A stretch of DNA of 64,000 bases, from NCBI GenBank assembly GCA_017592665.1, contig JAGFNW010000026.1, forward strand, positions 1-64,000, in the 5' to 3' direction. The DNA is from Streptosporangiaceae bacterium NEAU-GS5. Lineage in GTDB: Bacteria > Actinomycetota > Actinomycetes > Streptosporangiales > Streptosporangiaceae. The translations under genes and the position numbers were made by a program. The notes below the pieces were generated by a model. That model was given only the letters and a program-made list of their open reading frames with translations, was not told the origin of the DNA and searched no databases. Below are positions 16,601 through 24,271 of the stretch, in pieces (positions within the stretch are counted from its first letter, which is position 1; every line of letters begins with the position of its first letter).

Positions 16601-19531
16601 TCCGCTGTGCAGGGGCCGACCGCGTTCGCGACGGCGACCGTACGGGAGCTGGCCGACGCCCTGGACGAACTGGCCGCGACCGCGCACGACGGACCACCCG
16701 TCACCCTGGTCGAGGGGGCCGCCGCGTGGGCGCGCCCGTTCTACCTCGACCTGGACGAGCTCCCGAGGCCGCCGGCCGCCACCGGCCCCAACGGGACGTG
16801 GACGCTGCACGCGCCCGCCGGACAGTCGTCCGCCGAAGACCTGCGGAAGCTGCTCGAAAGATCAGGCGTCGGGTCCGGCGTGCTGGTGTGGCTGCCGAAG
16901 GACTGCGCCGAGGCGCAGCTGAGCGCGGCCCTCGCCGGAGCGGTCGACGCGACGGCGTCGGCGGGCCGGGGTGAGACGCGGTTCGTGCTGGTCCAGCATG
17001 GCAGCGGGGCGGCGGGGCTGGCCAAGACCCTCCACCTCGAGGCCCCGCAGGTGCGCACCACCATCGTGCACCTGCCGGAGATCGTGGGTGGCGAGGCCCT
17101 GGATTGGGTCGCCGCCGAGGTGGCCGCCACCGGCCGGTTCGCCGAGGCGCACTACGACGAGAGCGGCGTACGGCGGGTGCCGACCCTGCGGGTCATGCCC
17201 ATGGAGCCGGCCCGGACCTCGCCGCCGCTCGACGCGTCCGACGTGCTGCTGGTCACCGGTGGCGGCAAGGGCATCACCGCCGAGTGCGCGCTGGCCCTGG
17301 CCGCCGACAGCGGCGCCGCGCTCGCCCTGCTGGGCCGGTCCGACCCGGCCGACGACGCGGAACTGGCCGCCAACCTGCGCCGGATGGCCGACCGCGGGGT
17401 CAACGTGCGCTACGTCCGGGCCGACGTCGGTGACGTCGGCCAGGTCCGCGCCGCGGTCGACGAAGTGCGGGCGACGCTCGGCGAGGTCACCGCGGTGCTG
17501 CACGGCGCGGGCCGCAACGAGCCGCGCGGCGTCACCGCGCTCGACATGGCCGAGTTCCGGCGCACCTTCGCCCCGAAGGTCGACGGCCTCGAGGCCGTGC
17601 TGGACGCGGTCGACCAGGCCAGGCTGCGGCTGCTGGTCACGTTCGGCAGCATCATCGGCCGGGCGGGGCTGCGCGGCGAGGGCCACTACGCCACCGCCAA
17701 CGAGTGGCTGGCCGACCGGACGCGCGCGTTCGCGTGGGAGCACCCGGACTGCCGCACGCTCTGCATGGAGTGGTCGGTCTGGTCCGGCGTCGGCATGGGC
17801 GAACGCCTGTCCGTCATCGAGTCGCTGACCCGGGACGGGATCACCCCGATCTCGCCCGACCAGGGCGTGGCGATCCTGCGCCGCTTGGTCGCCGACCCGG
17901 ACGCGCCGACGGTCGTGGTCATCAGCGGCCGGACCGAGGGCATCGCCACCGTGCGGTACGACCTGCCCGCGCTGCCGCTGCTGCGCTTCGTCGACCGGCC
18001 GCTGATCCGCTACCACGGGGTCGAGCTGGTCGCCGAGACCGAGCTCAACCCGGGCGCCGACCTCTATCTGGCCGACCACGACCTCGACGGGAACCTGCTG
18101 TTCCCCGCCGTCTTCGGGATGGAGGCGATGGCCCAGGTCGCCACCGCGGCGACCGGCTGGAGCGGCCCGCCCGCGATCGAGCTGGCCGAGTTCTCCCGGC
18201 CGATCGTGGTGCCGCCGGACGGATCCACGGTGATCCGCGTCGCGGCGACGGTCACCGGTCCGGATACGGCCGAGGTCGCCATCCGAAGCGCCGAGACCGG
18301 CTTCGCCGCCGACCATTTCCGCGCCCGGCTCCGCTTCGGCGGAACCGTCGAGGCGGAAGGCGCGCCGGGCACGGAGACGAGCCTGCCGCCGGTCCCCCTG
18401 GACCCGGCCGCCGACATGTACGGCGGACTGCTCTTCCAGGGCGCCCGCTTCCAGCGCCTGCGCCGCTACCACGTGGCCGCCGCACGGGACGTCGAAGCCG
18501 ATGTGGCAGTGAACGCCGCCGCCCCGAGCGCCTCGAACGCCCCGGCGCAGGGTTTGCCCGGCAGTGCCGGCAACGGCGGCACGGCCGCCGGAGGCGGCTG
18601 GTTCGCCGGATTCCTGTCCGATGAGCTGCTGCTCGGCGATCCCGGCACGCGGGACGCGCTCATGCACGGCCTGCAGGTGTGCGTTCCCGACGCCACCCTG
18701 CTGCCGGCCGGGATCGAGCGCATCCAGTCGACGTCGTACGGGGATGTCGACGAGCTGCGCTTGTCGGCCGCCGAGCGCTACCGCGACGGGGACACCTACG
18801 TCTACGACGTGGCCCTGCGGAACCGCTCGGGTCAGGTGGTCGAACGCTGGGACGGGCTCCGGCTGCAGGCCGTGCGCAAGGGCGACGGGCGCGGCCCGTG
18901 GGTGCCCCCGCTGCTCGGACCTCACCTGGAGCGAGCGGTGGAGGACGTGCTCGGCACGCGCCTCGCCGTCGTGGTCGAACCAGACGACAAGCCGCTGACC
19001 AGTGTCGCGGCCCGTCGCCGCGCCACCTCCATGGCCATCGGCCGGGCCGTCGGCGCCCCCGTGAAGATCCGCTACCGCCCGGACGGCCGTCCGGAGCCGG
19101 TCGGGGACGGGGCGGGGGCGAGCGCGGTGTCGGCCGCGCACGGCGCGGGGGTGACCCTCGCCGTGGCGTCGAAGGGCATGGGCGCCGAAAGGGCCGCCGC
19201 GCCAGGGACCGTCGCGTGTGACATCGAGGCGGTGGCCGTACGGTCCGCGGACGACTGGACGGGGCTGCTCGGGGCGCACGCGCCGCTCGCGGAGCTGCTC
19301 ACCCGTTCGGGCGAGTCGCGCGACCGGGCGGCGACCCGGGTGTGGACGGCCGTGGAGTGCCTGCGCAAGGCCGGGCTCCAGCAGGGTGCCCCGCTAGCGG
19401 TCAGCGACACCCGAGCGGACGGGTGGACGGTCTTCGCCTCCGGCTCGCTGCGGATCGCGACCTTCGTCACCCGCCTGCGCCACCTGGAAGAGCCGGTCGT
19501 GGTCGCGGTGCTCGCGGAAAGGCAGGCCTGA
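13643..19531 (+). CDS. pksE: Enediyne iterative type I polyketide synthase PksE (1962 aa)
   Basis: This is the signature enzyme of enediyne pathways. It iteratively builds a linear polyene from malonyl-CoA. The visible domain order is KS-AT-ACP-KR-DH-PPT. KS: Cys218 in DGACSSSLL, His351 in EGHGTGTEVGD, His393 in IGHTKAAAG. AT: FPGQGSGQ near 590 and Ser662 in GHSLGE. ACP: LHLSSI, with Ser970 as the phosphopantetheine site. KR: TGGGKGI near 1205, with the Ser and Tyr in TFGSIIG and HYATANEW. DH: His1479 in ADHDLDG. PPT: Asp1860/Glu1862 in CDIEAVAV and Glu1905/Lys1909 in WTAVECLRKAG. All catalytic residues are present, so the enzyme looks functional. The length is typical of the family. It overlaps unbU and is followed by tebC after 3 bases. 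Confidence 0.97.
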   Translation: MTEPSRDSGRVAIVGMACRYPDAASPGELWENAVAGRRAFRRLPDQRMRLADYWDGDPAAPDRFYARNAAVIEGYDFDRVGFRIAGSTYRSTDLTHWLALDVAAQALADAGFPLGDGLPRERTGVVVGNTLTGEFARANLMRLRWPYVRRVVGAALGAQGWDDDKLAEFLGDLETVYKEPFPPIDEDTLAGGLANTIAGRICNYFDLKGGGFTVDGACSSSLLSVITACRSLGEGELDVAVAGGVDLSIDPFEIIGFAKTGALARGEMRVYDRGSNGFWPGEGCGMVVLMREADALAARRRIYATVAGWGVSSDGKGGITRPEVDGYRLALRRAYERAGFGIETIGLFEGHGTGTEVGDKTELTALSQARLAAAATGPAGPAAIGSIKGMIGHTKAAAGVAGLIKATMAVHEEVLPPAIGCVDQHAILTEDGAPLRALRKAEAWPAGTPVRAAVTAMGFGGINTHIVLDRAAPRRRPTLDSRTRQLAASAQDVELLVCDGASPAELRERLSALADHVATISYAQLADLATRLQGELRDLPYRAAAVVSSPEDAERRFRRLVEALDAGETRVFDGRTFLGHAARPGRIGYLFPGQGSGQGTSGGALRRRLTEVDEVYTAAALPTSGDMVATAVAQPRIVTGSMAGLRAMSALGLDAVVAVGHSLGEISALHWAGVLDERSLLHVAAVRGQTMAEHSASGTMAGVSAPPETVAELVTGLPVVIAGYNGPGQTVIAGTVEAIEEAGRRAEGAGVSWIRLRVSHAFHSPLVAPAADVFRGRLADVEFGPVGQKIVSTVTGDELPGDTDVPGLLRRQITEPVLFAQAVTRAAKDVDLFVEVGPGRVLSGLAAQIGDVPSVALDTDGESLAGLLGVAAAGFVVGAPVRLAALFHDRLTRPLPDSAGPFFASPCEQAPDLTVATIHREIAAEQVATTAGSEEATVDVLRRLAAERAELPLELVRDDSRLLDDLHLSSITVGQILNQATRELGVSAVQGPTAFATATVRELADALDELAATAHDGPPVTLVEGAAAWARPFYLDLDELPRPPAATGPNGTWTLHAPAGQSSAEDLRKLLERSGVGSGVLVWLPKDCAEAQLSAALAGAVDATASAGRGETRFVLVQHGSGAAGLAKTLHLEAPQVRTTIVHLPEIVGGEALDWVAAEVAATGRFAEAHYDESGVRRVPTLRVMPMEPARTSPPLDASDVLLVTGGGKGITAECALALAADSGAALALLGRSDPADDAELAANLRRMADRGVNVRYVRADVGDVGQVRAAVDEVRATLGEVTAVLHGAGRNEPRGVTALDMAEFRRTFAPKVDGLEAVLDAVDQARLRLLVTFGSIIGRAGLRGEGHYATANEWLADRTRAFAWEHPDCRTLCMEWSVWSGVGMGERLSVIESLTRDGITPISPDQGVAILRRLVADPDAPTVVVISGRTEGIATVRYDLPALPLLRFVDRPLIRYHGVELVAETELNPGADLYLADHDLDGNLLFPAVFGMEAMAQVATAATGWSGPPAIELAEFSRPIVVPPDGSTVIRVAATVTGPDTAEVAIRSAETGFAADHFRARLRFGGTVEAEGAPGTETSLPPVPLDPAADMYGGLLFQGARFQRLRRYHVAAARDVEADVAVNAAAPSASNAPAQGLPGSAGNGGTAAGGGWFAGFLSDELLLGDPGTRDALMHGLQVCVPDATLLPAGIERIQSTSYGDVDELRLSAAERYRDGDTYVYDVALRNRSGQVVERWDGLRLQAVRKGDGRGPWVPPLLGPHLERAVEDVLGTRLAVVVEPDDKPLTSVAARRRATSMAIGRAVGAPVKIRYRPDGRPEPVGDGAGASAVSAAHGAGVTLAVASKGMGAERAAAPGTVACDIEAVAVRSADDWTGLLGAHAPLAELLTRSGESRDRAATRVWTAVECLRKAGLQQGAPLAVSDTRADGWTVFASGSLRIATFVTRLRHLEEPVVVAVLAERQA

Positions 19532-19534
19532 CCG

Positions 19535-19978
19535 ATGGGCGGCTACTACGAATATCAGCACGTGGTCGGCTTCGAGGAGACCAATCTCGTCGGCAACGTC
19601 TACTACGTCAACTATCTGCGCTGGCAGGGCCGGTGCCGGGAGATGTTCCTCAAGACCCGGGCGCCGGACGTGCTGGCCGAGCTCCAGGACGACCTGAAGC
19701 TGTTCACGCTCAAGGTCGACTGCGAGTTCTACGCGGAGATCACCGCGTTCGACGACCTGTCCATTCGGATGCGGCTGGTCGAGCTGGCCCAGACCCAGCT
19801 CGAGTTCAGCTTCGACTACGTGCGGCTGGATCCGGGCGGTGGGGAGAGCCTCATCGCCCGGGGCCGGCAGCGGGTCGCGTGCATGCGCGGGCCGAACACC
19901 CAGACCGTCCCGGCGCGGGTGCCGGACTCCCTGGTCCGGGCGCTGGAGCCGTACCTGGAACTCAGGAGGTCAGCATGA
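19535..19978 (+). CDS. tebC: Enediyne PKS-associated hot-dog thioesterase TebC (147 aa)
   Basis: This 4HBT hot-dog thioesterase releases the polyene from PksE (CalE7/SgcE10 type). The sequence begins with the hallmark HVVGFEETNLVGNVYYVNY followed by LRWQGRCREMFL, and ends with RALEPYLELRR. Members of this subfamily lack the usual catalytic Asp/Glu of 4HBT enzymes and use an Arg/Glu-lined pocket; that sequence pattern is kept here. It lies 3 bases after pksE and overlaps the flavin reductase start by 4 bases. Confidence 0.95.
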   Translation: MGGYYEYQHVVGFEETNLVGNVYYVNYLRWQGRCREMFLKTRAPDVLAELQDDLKLFTLKVDCEFYAEITAFDDLSIRMRLVELAQTQLEFSFDYVRLDPGGGESLIARGRQRVACMRGPNTQTVPARVPDSLVRALEPYLELRRSA

Positions 19979-20577
19979 CCATCGACGTGGGCGGCGGCCT
20001 AGGCCAGGTGACGGACACCAAGACGCTGCGGCGGGTCTTCGGTACCTTCGCCACCGGGGTCACCGTGGTGACCACCGGCGGCGAGGCGCCGCATGCGATG
20101 ACGGCCAACGCATTCACCTCGGTCTCGCTCGACCCGCCCCTGCTGCTGATCTGCGTCGACCACAGCGCGGTCATGCACGAGAGCGTGACGCGGGCCGGCC
20201 GGTTCGCGGTGTCGGTGCTGGCCTCCCACCAGGAGGACGTGGCCAGGCACTTCGCCGACAAGTGGCGCACGCTCGGCGCGGCCCAGTTCGAATGCGTCTC
20301 GTGGTCGCCCGGTCCGCACAGCGGCGCACCGCTGATCGACGGCTCGGTGGCGCAGTTCGAATGCGAGCTGTGGCGCGCCTACGAGGCCGGCGACCACACG
20401 ATCTTCGTGGGCCGGGTGCTCGCCCTGACCGAGCGGGCGGACGATCCGCCGCTGGTGTTCCACCGGGGCGCCTTCGGCGCCCTTACGGAGAAGGCTCTCA
20501 CCGAGAGTGTTCTCACCAAGAGTGCCCGCCCTGAGAGGGACGCGAACGGGCGCGCGCGCCCGGAGGGGAGCCATTGA
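19975..20577 (+). CDS. NAD(P)H:flavin reductase, E6-like (200 aa)
   Basis: This single-domain flavin reductase of the HpaC/ActVB family supplies reduced FAD/FMN to two-component oxygenases. Characteristic segments are RRVFGTFATGVTVVTT, MTANAFTSVSLDPPLLLICV, the RFAVSVLA strand and HTIFVGRV. The last about 35 residues are a low-complexity Ser/Thr/Arg tail. In C-1027 and neocarzinostatin clusters the corresponding gene (E6) serves a flavin monooxygenase. The two acyl-CoA-dehydrogenase-fold proteins at 29430 and 32582 are the likely partners here. AGGAGGT precedes the ATG, which overlaps tebC; the gene in turn overlaps the P450 by 4 bases. Confidence 0.9.
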   Translation: MTIDVGGGLGQVTDTKTLRRVFGTFATGVTVVTTGGEAPHAMTANAFTSVSLDPPLLLICVDHSAVMHESVTRAGRFAVSVLASHQEDVARHFADKWRTLGAAQFECVSWSPGPHSGAPLIDGSVAQFECELWRAYEAGDHTIFVGRVLALTERADDPPLVFHRGAFGALTEKALTESVLTKSARPERDANGRARPEGSH

Positions 20578-21986
20578 TGGCCCAGTCCACCAGTCGGACG
20601 GGCGGCCGGTCAGGCGGATCGGGTGGCAGGCCGCGGGCGGAGGGGACCCGCGTGCCGCCCGGCCCGCCGCGGTCGGCCATGCCGCGCCTGTTCCTGCGGC
20701 TCGCCAAGGACCGCCTCGGCCTGCTCGGCGAGGCCGCCGCCACGTACGGCGACGCCGTGCGGATCGCGGTCGGCCCGCGGACCATGTATTTGTTCAACCA
20801 TCCCGACTACGCCAAGCACGTGCTGGCCGACAACAGCGCCAACTACCACAAGGGGATCGGGCTGGCCCAGGCCAAGCGCGCCCTCGGCGACGGCCTGCTG
20901 ACCAGCGAGGGCGAGCTGTGGCGCAAGCAGCGCAAGACCATCCAGCCGGTGTTCCAGAACAAGCGGATCGCCGGGCAGGCCGGAGTGATCGCGGAGGAGG
21001 CGGCCGGCCTGGTCGCCCGCCTCCGCGCCACCCCCGCCGGGGAGACGATCGACCTCGTGCGCGAGGTCACCGGGCTCACGCTCGGTGTCCTCGGGCGCAC
21101 CCTGCTCGACGCCGACCTCGGCGGACACTCGTCCATCGGCCACTCCTTCGAAGCCGTACAAGATCAGGCCATGTTCGAGATGCTCACGCTGAGCATGATC
21201 CCGATGTGGGTGCCGCTGCCCAAGCAGCTGCGCTTCCGCCGGGCCCGCAAAGATCTCGAGAACGTCGTCAGCCGGCTGGTGGCCGAACGCCGCGCGCGGC
21301 CGGTCCCGGACGGCGACGACGTGCTGACCCGTCTGATCGACTCGACCGTCAAGGAAGCCGACCCGGCCGTGGGCCGGCTGCGGCTCCGCGACGAGCTGGT
21401 CACCCTGCTGCTGGCCGGGCACGAGACCACGGCCAGCACGCTGGGCTGGGCGTTCTACCTGATCGACAAGCACCCCGAGGTGGCGGAGCGGCTCGGCGAG
21501 GAAGCCCGCCGGGTGCTCGGCGACCGGCTCCCCACGTACGAGGACCTGCATGGACTGCGCTACACGACGATGGTCGTGGAAGAGGTCATGCGGCTCTACC
21601 CGCCCGTGTGGATCCTCACCCGCCAGGCCCAGGCCGCCGACGTGGTGGGCGGCTACGCCGTGCCGGCCAAATCGGACGTGCTCATCTGCCCGTACGTGCT
21701 GCACCGCAACCCGGATCTGTGGGACGACCCGGAACGCTTCGATCCTGAACGTTTCGACCCCAACCGGCAGAACGGCCGTTCCACGTACGCGTATCTGCCC
21801 TTCGGCGCGGGGCCCCGGTTCTGCGTCGGCAACCATCTCGGCATGATGGAGGCCGTCTTCGTCCTCGCCATGGTCGCCCGCGAGCTGCGGCTGACCAGGG
21901 TGCCGGGCCATGAAGTCGTCCCCGAGCCCATGCTCTCCCTACGTGTGAAGGGCGGACTGCCGATGACAGTCCGCCCCGTGGGCTAG
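20574..21986 (+). CDS. Cytochrome P450, E7-like position (470 aa)
   Basis: This is a full-length P450 of the bacterial single-chain type. The I-helix oxygen-activation motif is AGHETTAST, the K-helix is EEVMRLYPP, the PERF region is DPERFDPERFDPN, and the haem loop is FGAGPRFCVG with Cys417 as the iron ligand. It has no membrane anchor or fused reductase. As the last gene of the core operon it is positioned like the E7 P450 of 9-membered enediyne clusters and may oxidise the core. Its start overlaps the flavin reductase (ATGA). A strong terminator shared with the AraC gene follows. Confidence 0.92.
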   Translation: MMAQSTSRTGGRSGGSGGRPRAEGTRVPPGPPRSAMPRLFLRLAKDRLGLLGEAAATYGDAVRIAVGPRTMYLFNHPDYAKHVLADNSANYHKGIGLAQAKRALGDGLLTSEGELWRKQRKTIQPVFQNKRIAGQAGVIAEEAAGLVARLRATPAGETIDLVREVTGLTLGVLGRTLLDADLGGHSSIGHSFEAVQDQAMFEMLTLSMIPMWVPLPKQLRFRRARKDLENVVSRLVAERRARPVPDGDDVLTRLIDSTVKEADPAVGRLRLRDELVTLLLAGHETTASTLGWAFYLIDKHPEVAERLGEEARRVLGDRLPTYEDLHGLRYTTMVVEEVMRLYPPVWILTRQAQAADVVGGYAVPAKSDVLICPYVLHRNPDLWDDPERFDPERFDPNRQNGRSTYAYLPFGAGPRFCVGNHLGMMEAVFVLAMVARELRLTRVPGHEVVPEPMLSLRVKGGLPMTVRPVG

Positions 21987-21998
21987 CCGCCAACCTGT

Positions 21999-22030
21999 GG
22001 CGGCGGCGAGGTCATCTCCTCGCCGCCGCC
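21999..22030. terminator. Bidirectional hairpin, perfect 13-bp stem
   Basis: GGCGGCGGCGAGG (21999-22011) pairs with CCTCGCCGCCGCC (22018-22030) around a 6-base loop. It ends the core operon and overlaps the last codons of the convergent AraC gene. Confidence 0.85.
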
Positions 22031-22821
22031 ATTTCCTTGTCCGCCCGGTCGCACGGGCTTCGCTTGATGCCGAGTGAGGCCAGCCGCACGTCGAGCAAGG
22101 CGAGCAGGATCGGCAGATCCAGCGTGGCGTTGTCCTGCAGCTTGACGTCGATGGGCTCCATGGTGGTGCCCGGCCGTACGGTGATCGGGCCGACCGCGCC
22201 GACCGCCGGCACGCTGTCCGCGCTCTCGTCGCCCACCATCTGCTCCTTGCCCGGCGGCACCGACTGCGTCAGGAGATACCACGTGCCCGGCGGCACGTCC
22301 TCGAGCAGGTAGGACCCGGGCCGCTCCAGCACGGCGCAGCGCACGGGCCGGCCCTGCGGAACCCAGTCGGGGAACAACCCGAGGAAGGTCATGCCGTAGT
22401 GGCTGGAACGCGGTGGCAGGATCCGTCCAGTGATCATCACGCCGCGCCTGTCGCTCTTCGGGATGTGATCGGCGCCTCCCGGCGCGCGCACGCCGCCCCT
22501 CACCCGATACTGCGTCGGCGGCAACCCGACACTGCTCTTGAAGCGCGCGCTGAACGTCCCGACACTCGTGTACCCCACCATGTTGCTGATGTCGGCGACA
22601 CTCAGCGAGGTCGACACCAGCAGCCGCTTGGCCTCCTCCAGGCGGACGGCGGACAGGAACCGCCCCGGCGAAATGCCGGTTACCTGCCGAAACACCCGTG
22701 AGAAGTGGAACTTGCTGAACATGGCCACGCGGGCCATGTCGTCGATCGTGAGCTGATCGCCAAGGTTCCGATGCATCAGCGTGATCACTCGAGCCATCGA
22801 CTGCTCGATGGGGTCTCCCAT
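22012..22821 (-). CDS. AraC-family transcriptional regulator (269 aa)
   Basis: The DNA-binding part is N-terminal (about residues 10-110): two helix-turn-helix motifs in the order LTIDDMARVAMFSKFHFSRVF and LSVADISNMVGYTSVGTFSARF, followed by GLPPTQYR. The remaining 150 residues are an uncharacterised domain (VMITGRILPP, PGSYLLEDVPPGTWYLL), possibly ligand binding. GGAGGAAG precedes the ATG. Lying between the core operon and the next operon, it is the best candidate for a pathway-specific regulator; targets are unknown. It faces an 883-base non-coding stretch. Confidence 0.88.
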   Translation of the reverse strand: MGDPIEQSMARVITLMHRNLGDQLTIDDMARVAMFSKFHFSRVFRQVTGISPGRFLSAVRLEEAKRLLVSTSLSVADISNMVGYTSVGTFSARFKSSVGLPPTQYRVRGGVRAPGGADHIPKSDRRGVMITGRILPPRSSHYGMTFLGLFPDWVPQGRPVRCAVLERPGSYLLEDVPPGTWYLLTQSVPPGKEQMVGDESADSVPAVGAVGPITVRPGTTMEPIDVKLQDNATLDLPILLALLDVRLASLGIKRSPCDRADKEMAAARR

Positions 22822-23704
22822 CTTCCTCCTCCATTTCCTGAGAGCTGCCGAGCGACCTACGGGGGACGCCGGTGGGCGCCCGGGACGGCGGTGTCACCGG
22901 ACGCACGGCATTGAGTGGCGCGGCCGTCGACAGTGACGGCAATGGGGAAGTGACGCGGGCCACCGGATCCGCTGCCACGTGCCCGACAGAGGCGGATCCC
23001 GGTTGTCGCGGAGTGCGTCAGGCGCGACTGCACCGGGTCGTGGTCGGGGACAGCGGGGTGGATTGAATTATTGCCCGAGATTTCAAGTATGTGATCGCCA
23101 TATGTCTGCGCTAACTCGTTGGGGGGAATCGCCCCGCGGTGGGCCCTGCCCGGCGAGCTGCGCATCGGATCAGACACTCACCTCGATAATATCTATTCGA
23201 CAGTTCCGGTCAACCGGTTCGCCTGTTTGGATGTTCGGCGCGGTTCGCAGCCATCTGGTAACGCTGCGTACTAAATAATTACTCCGGCCGGGTTATCGCC
23301 GGAGTGGTGCCGAAGGGGCCGGCTCGGGTGGCGCCGGACCCCCTATTAGCGAATGCCAGATCCCTGCCCTGAGTCATCGCTGACTAGTCATCCAACTTGT
23401 GAGCCGCCCTGCTCACCTCGCTGAGCTGGGATGACGTACTTCGGGCTGCGATCTTTTCGGGGCTCGGATGAAACTTTCACCTATGGTCGCGCAGTGGCGT
23501 CAGGGTGTCGCCCTCCGTATCCGAGGTGCGCTCCGCGTGGCGTGTGAGAAATGGCAATTCAGAAGATGCGAGATCCGTGTGAATCGCGGCATGATGGTCG
23601 CGTCGGGCTGCCCTATTTCCTGGCCGAGTACGTGCGCCCGATATCGCCGGACCATATTCGGCGAGCCCGGCCACCTTTTCGCGCGGGGACAGGAGAATTG
23701 TTTC
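22822..23704. other. Long intergenic region with candidate regulatory elements
   Basis: No credible gene lies in these 883 bases between the AraC start and the DUF5987 gene. A perfect 8-bp hairpin (ACTCCGGC 23281-23288, GCCGGAGT 23298-23305) is present. The palindrome TGACTAGTCA is at 23381-23390, flanked by the direct repeat AGTCATC (23372, 23386). Local AT content rises near 23060-23280. The length suggests a divergent control region for the AraC gene and the DUF5987 operon, with a long 5' leader for the latter possible. Confidence 0.5.
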
Positions 23705-24271
23705 ATGCCGAATAAAGAAATCGCGGAGCCGGGCCGTACGATGACATTGGAGGCGTTCGCCGACACGATGCTTCCGGGCGCGCGGCGATTCGTCGGCGAC
23801 CGGGCCGTGGCGGGCGTGCTGACCGGCGGCGGCGCGGTGGCCTCCGGCGCGGTGACCGTGCTCGAGATGTCCGCGCCCGGCATCTCGGCCGGCCTGGACG
23901 ACCTGGTGAAACTCCTCAACGAGCATGCCGCCCTGTACGCCGAGCAGCACGGCCTCGCCGGCGACGAATCGGTCCCCGCCTTCGTCTCGCTGCCGTTCGA
24001 GCACCGCACCCAGCTCGCCCGCCAACTACTGGCGCCCGGGCACCCGGAAAAGGAGTTCTGGGTGCTGCTGGCGCTGTTCAGCTATATGGCCTTCGACGGG
24101 GCCCCGCACATGCACACGACCGACGCGCTCGCGGCCGGGCACCCCGGGCTCACCGCGATGGGCTTCGCCCGACCCGACGCGGATGGGTTGTGGCGCTTCC
24201 CCGCGTACAGCTACGGCCGCCCTCTTGCCGCCATCCACCCGGACACGACGCCTTCAGGGAGCCCCGCATGA
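23705..24271 (+). CDS. DUF5987-family protein (188 aa)
   Basis: This is a soluble protein starting MPNKEIAEPGRTMTLEAFAD, with the segment FADTMLPGA and an aromatic/His C-terminus (FDGAPHMHTTDAL, FPAYSYGRP). I assign it to the DUF5987 family from memory of that pattern; the function is unknown. AGGAG sits 9 bases before the ATG. Its stop overlaps the start of the GMC oxidoreductase gene by 4 bases, and the fixed coupling suggests a partner or small subunit of that oxidase. By position and size it may correspond to the E8 protein of 9-membered enediyne clusters (inference). Confidence 0.75.
   Translation: MPNKEIAEPGRTMTLEAFADTMLPGARRFVGDRAVAGVLTGGGAVASGAVTVLEMSAPGISAGLDDLVKLLNEHAALYAEQHGLAGDESVPAFVSLPFEHRTQLARQLLAPGHPEKEFWVLLALFSYMAFDGAPHMHTTDALAAGHPGLTAMGFARPDADGLWRFPAYSYGRPLAAIHPDTTPSGSPA

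Noticed and set aside
13664-19279. Long antisense frames over pksE (about 1048 and 805 residues)
   Set aside because: They mirror the high-GC codon pattern of the synthase and show no motifs.
23281-23305. Riboswitch-like structure
   Set aside because: Only one simple 8-bp hairpin is visible, with no known aptamer motif.
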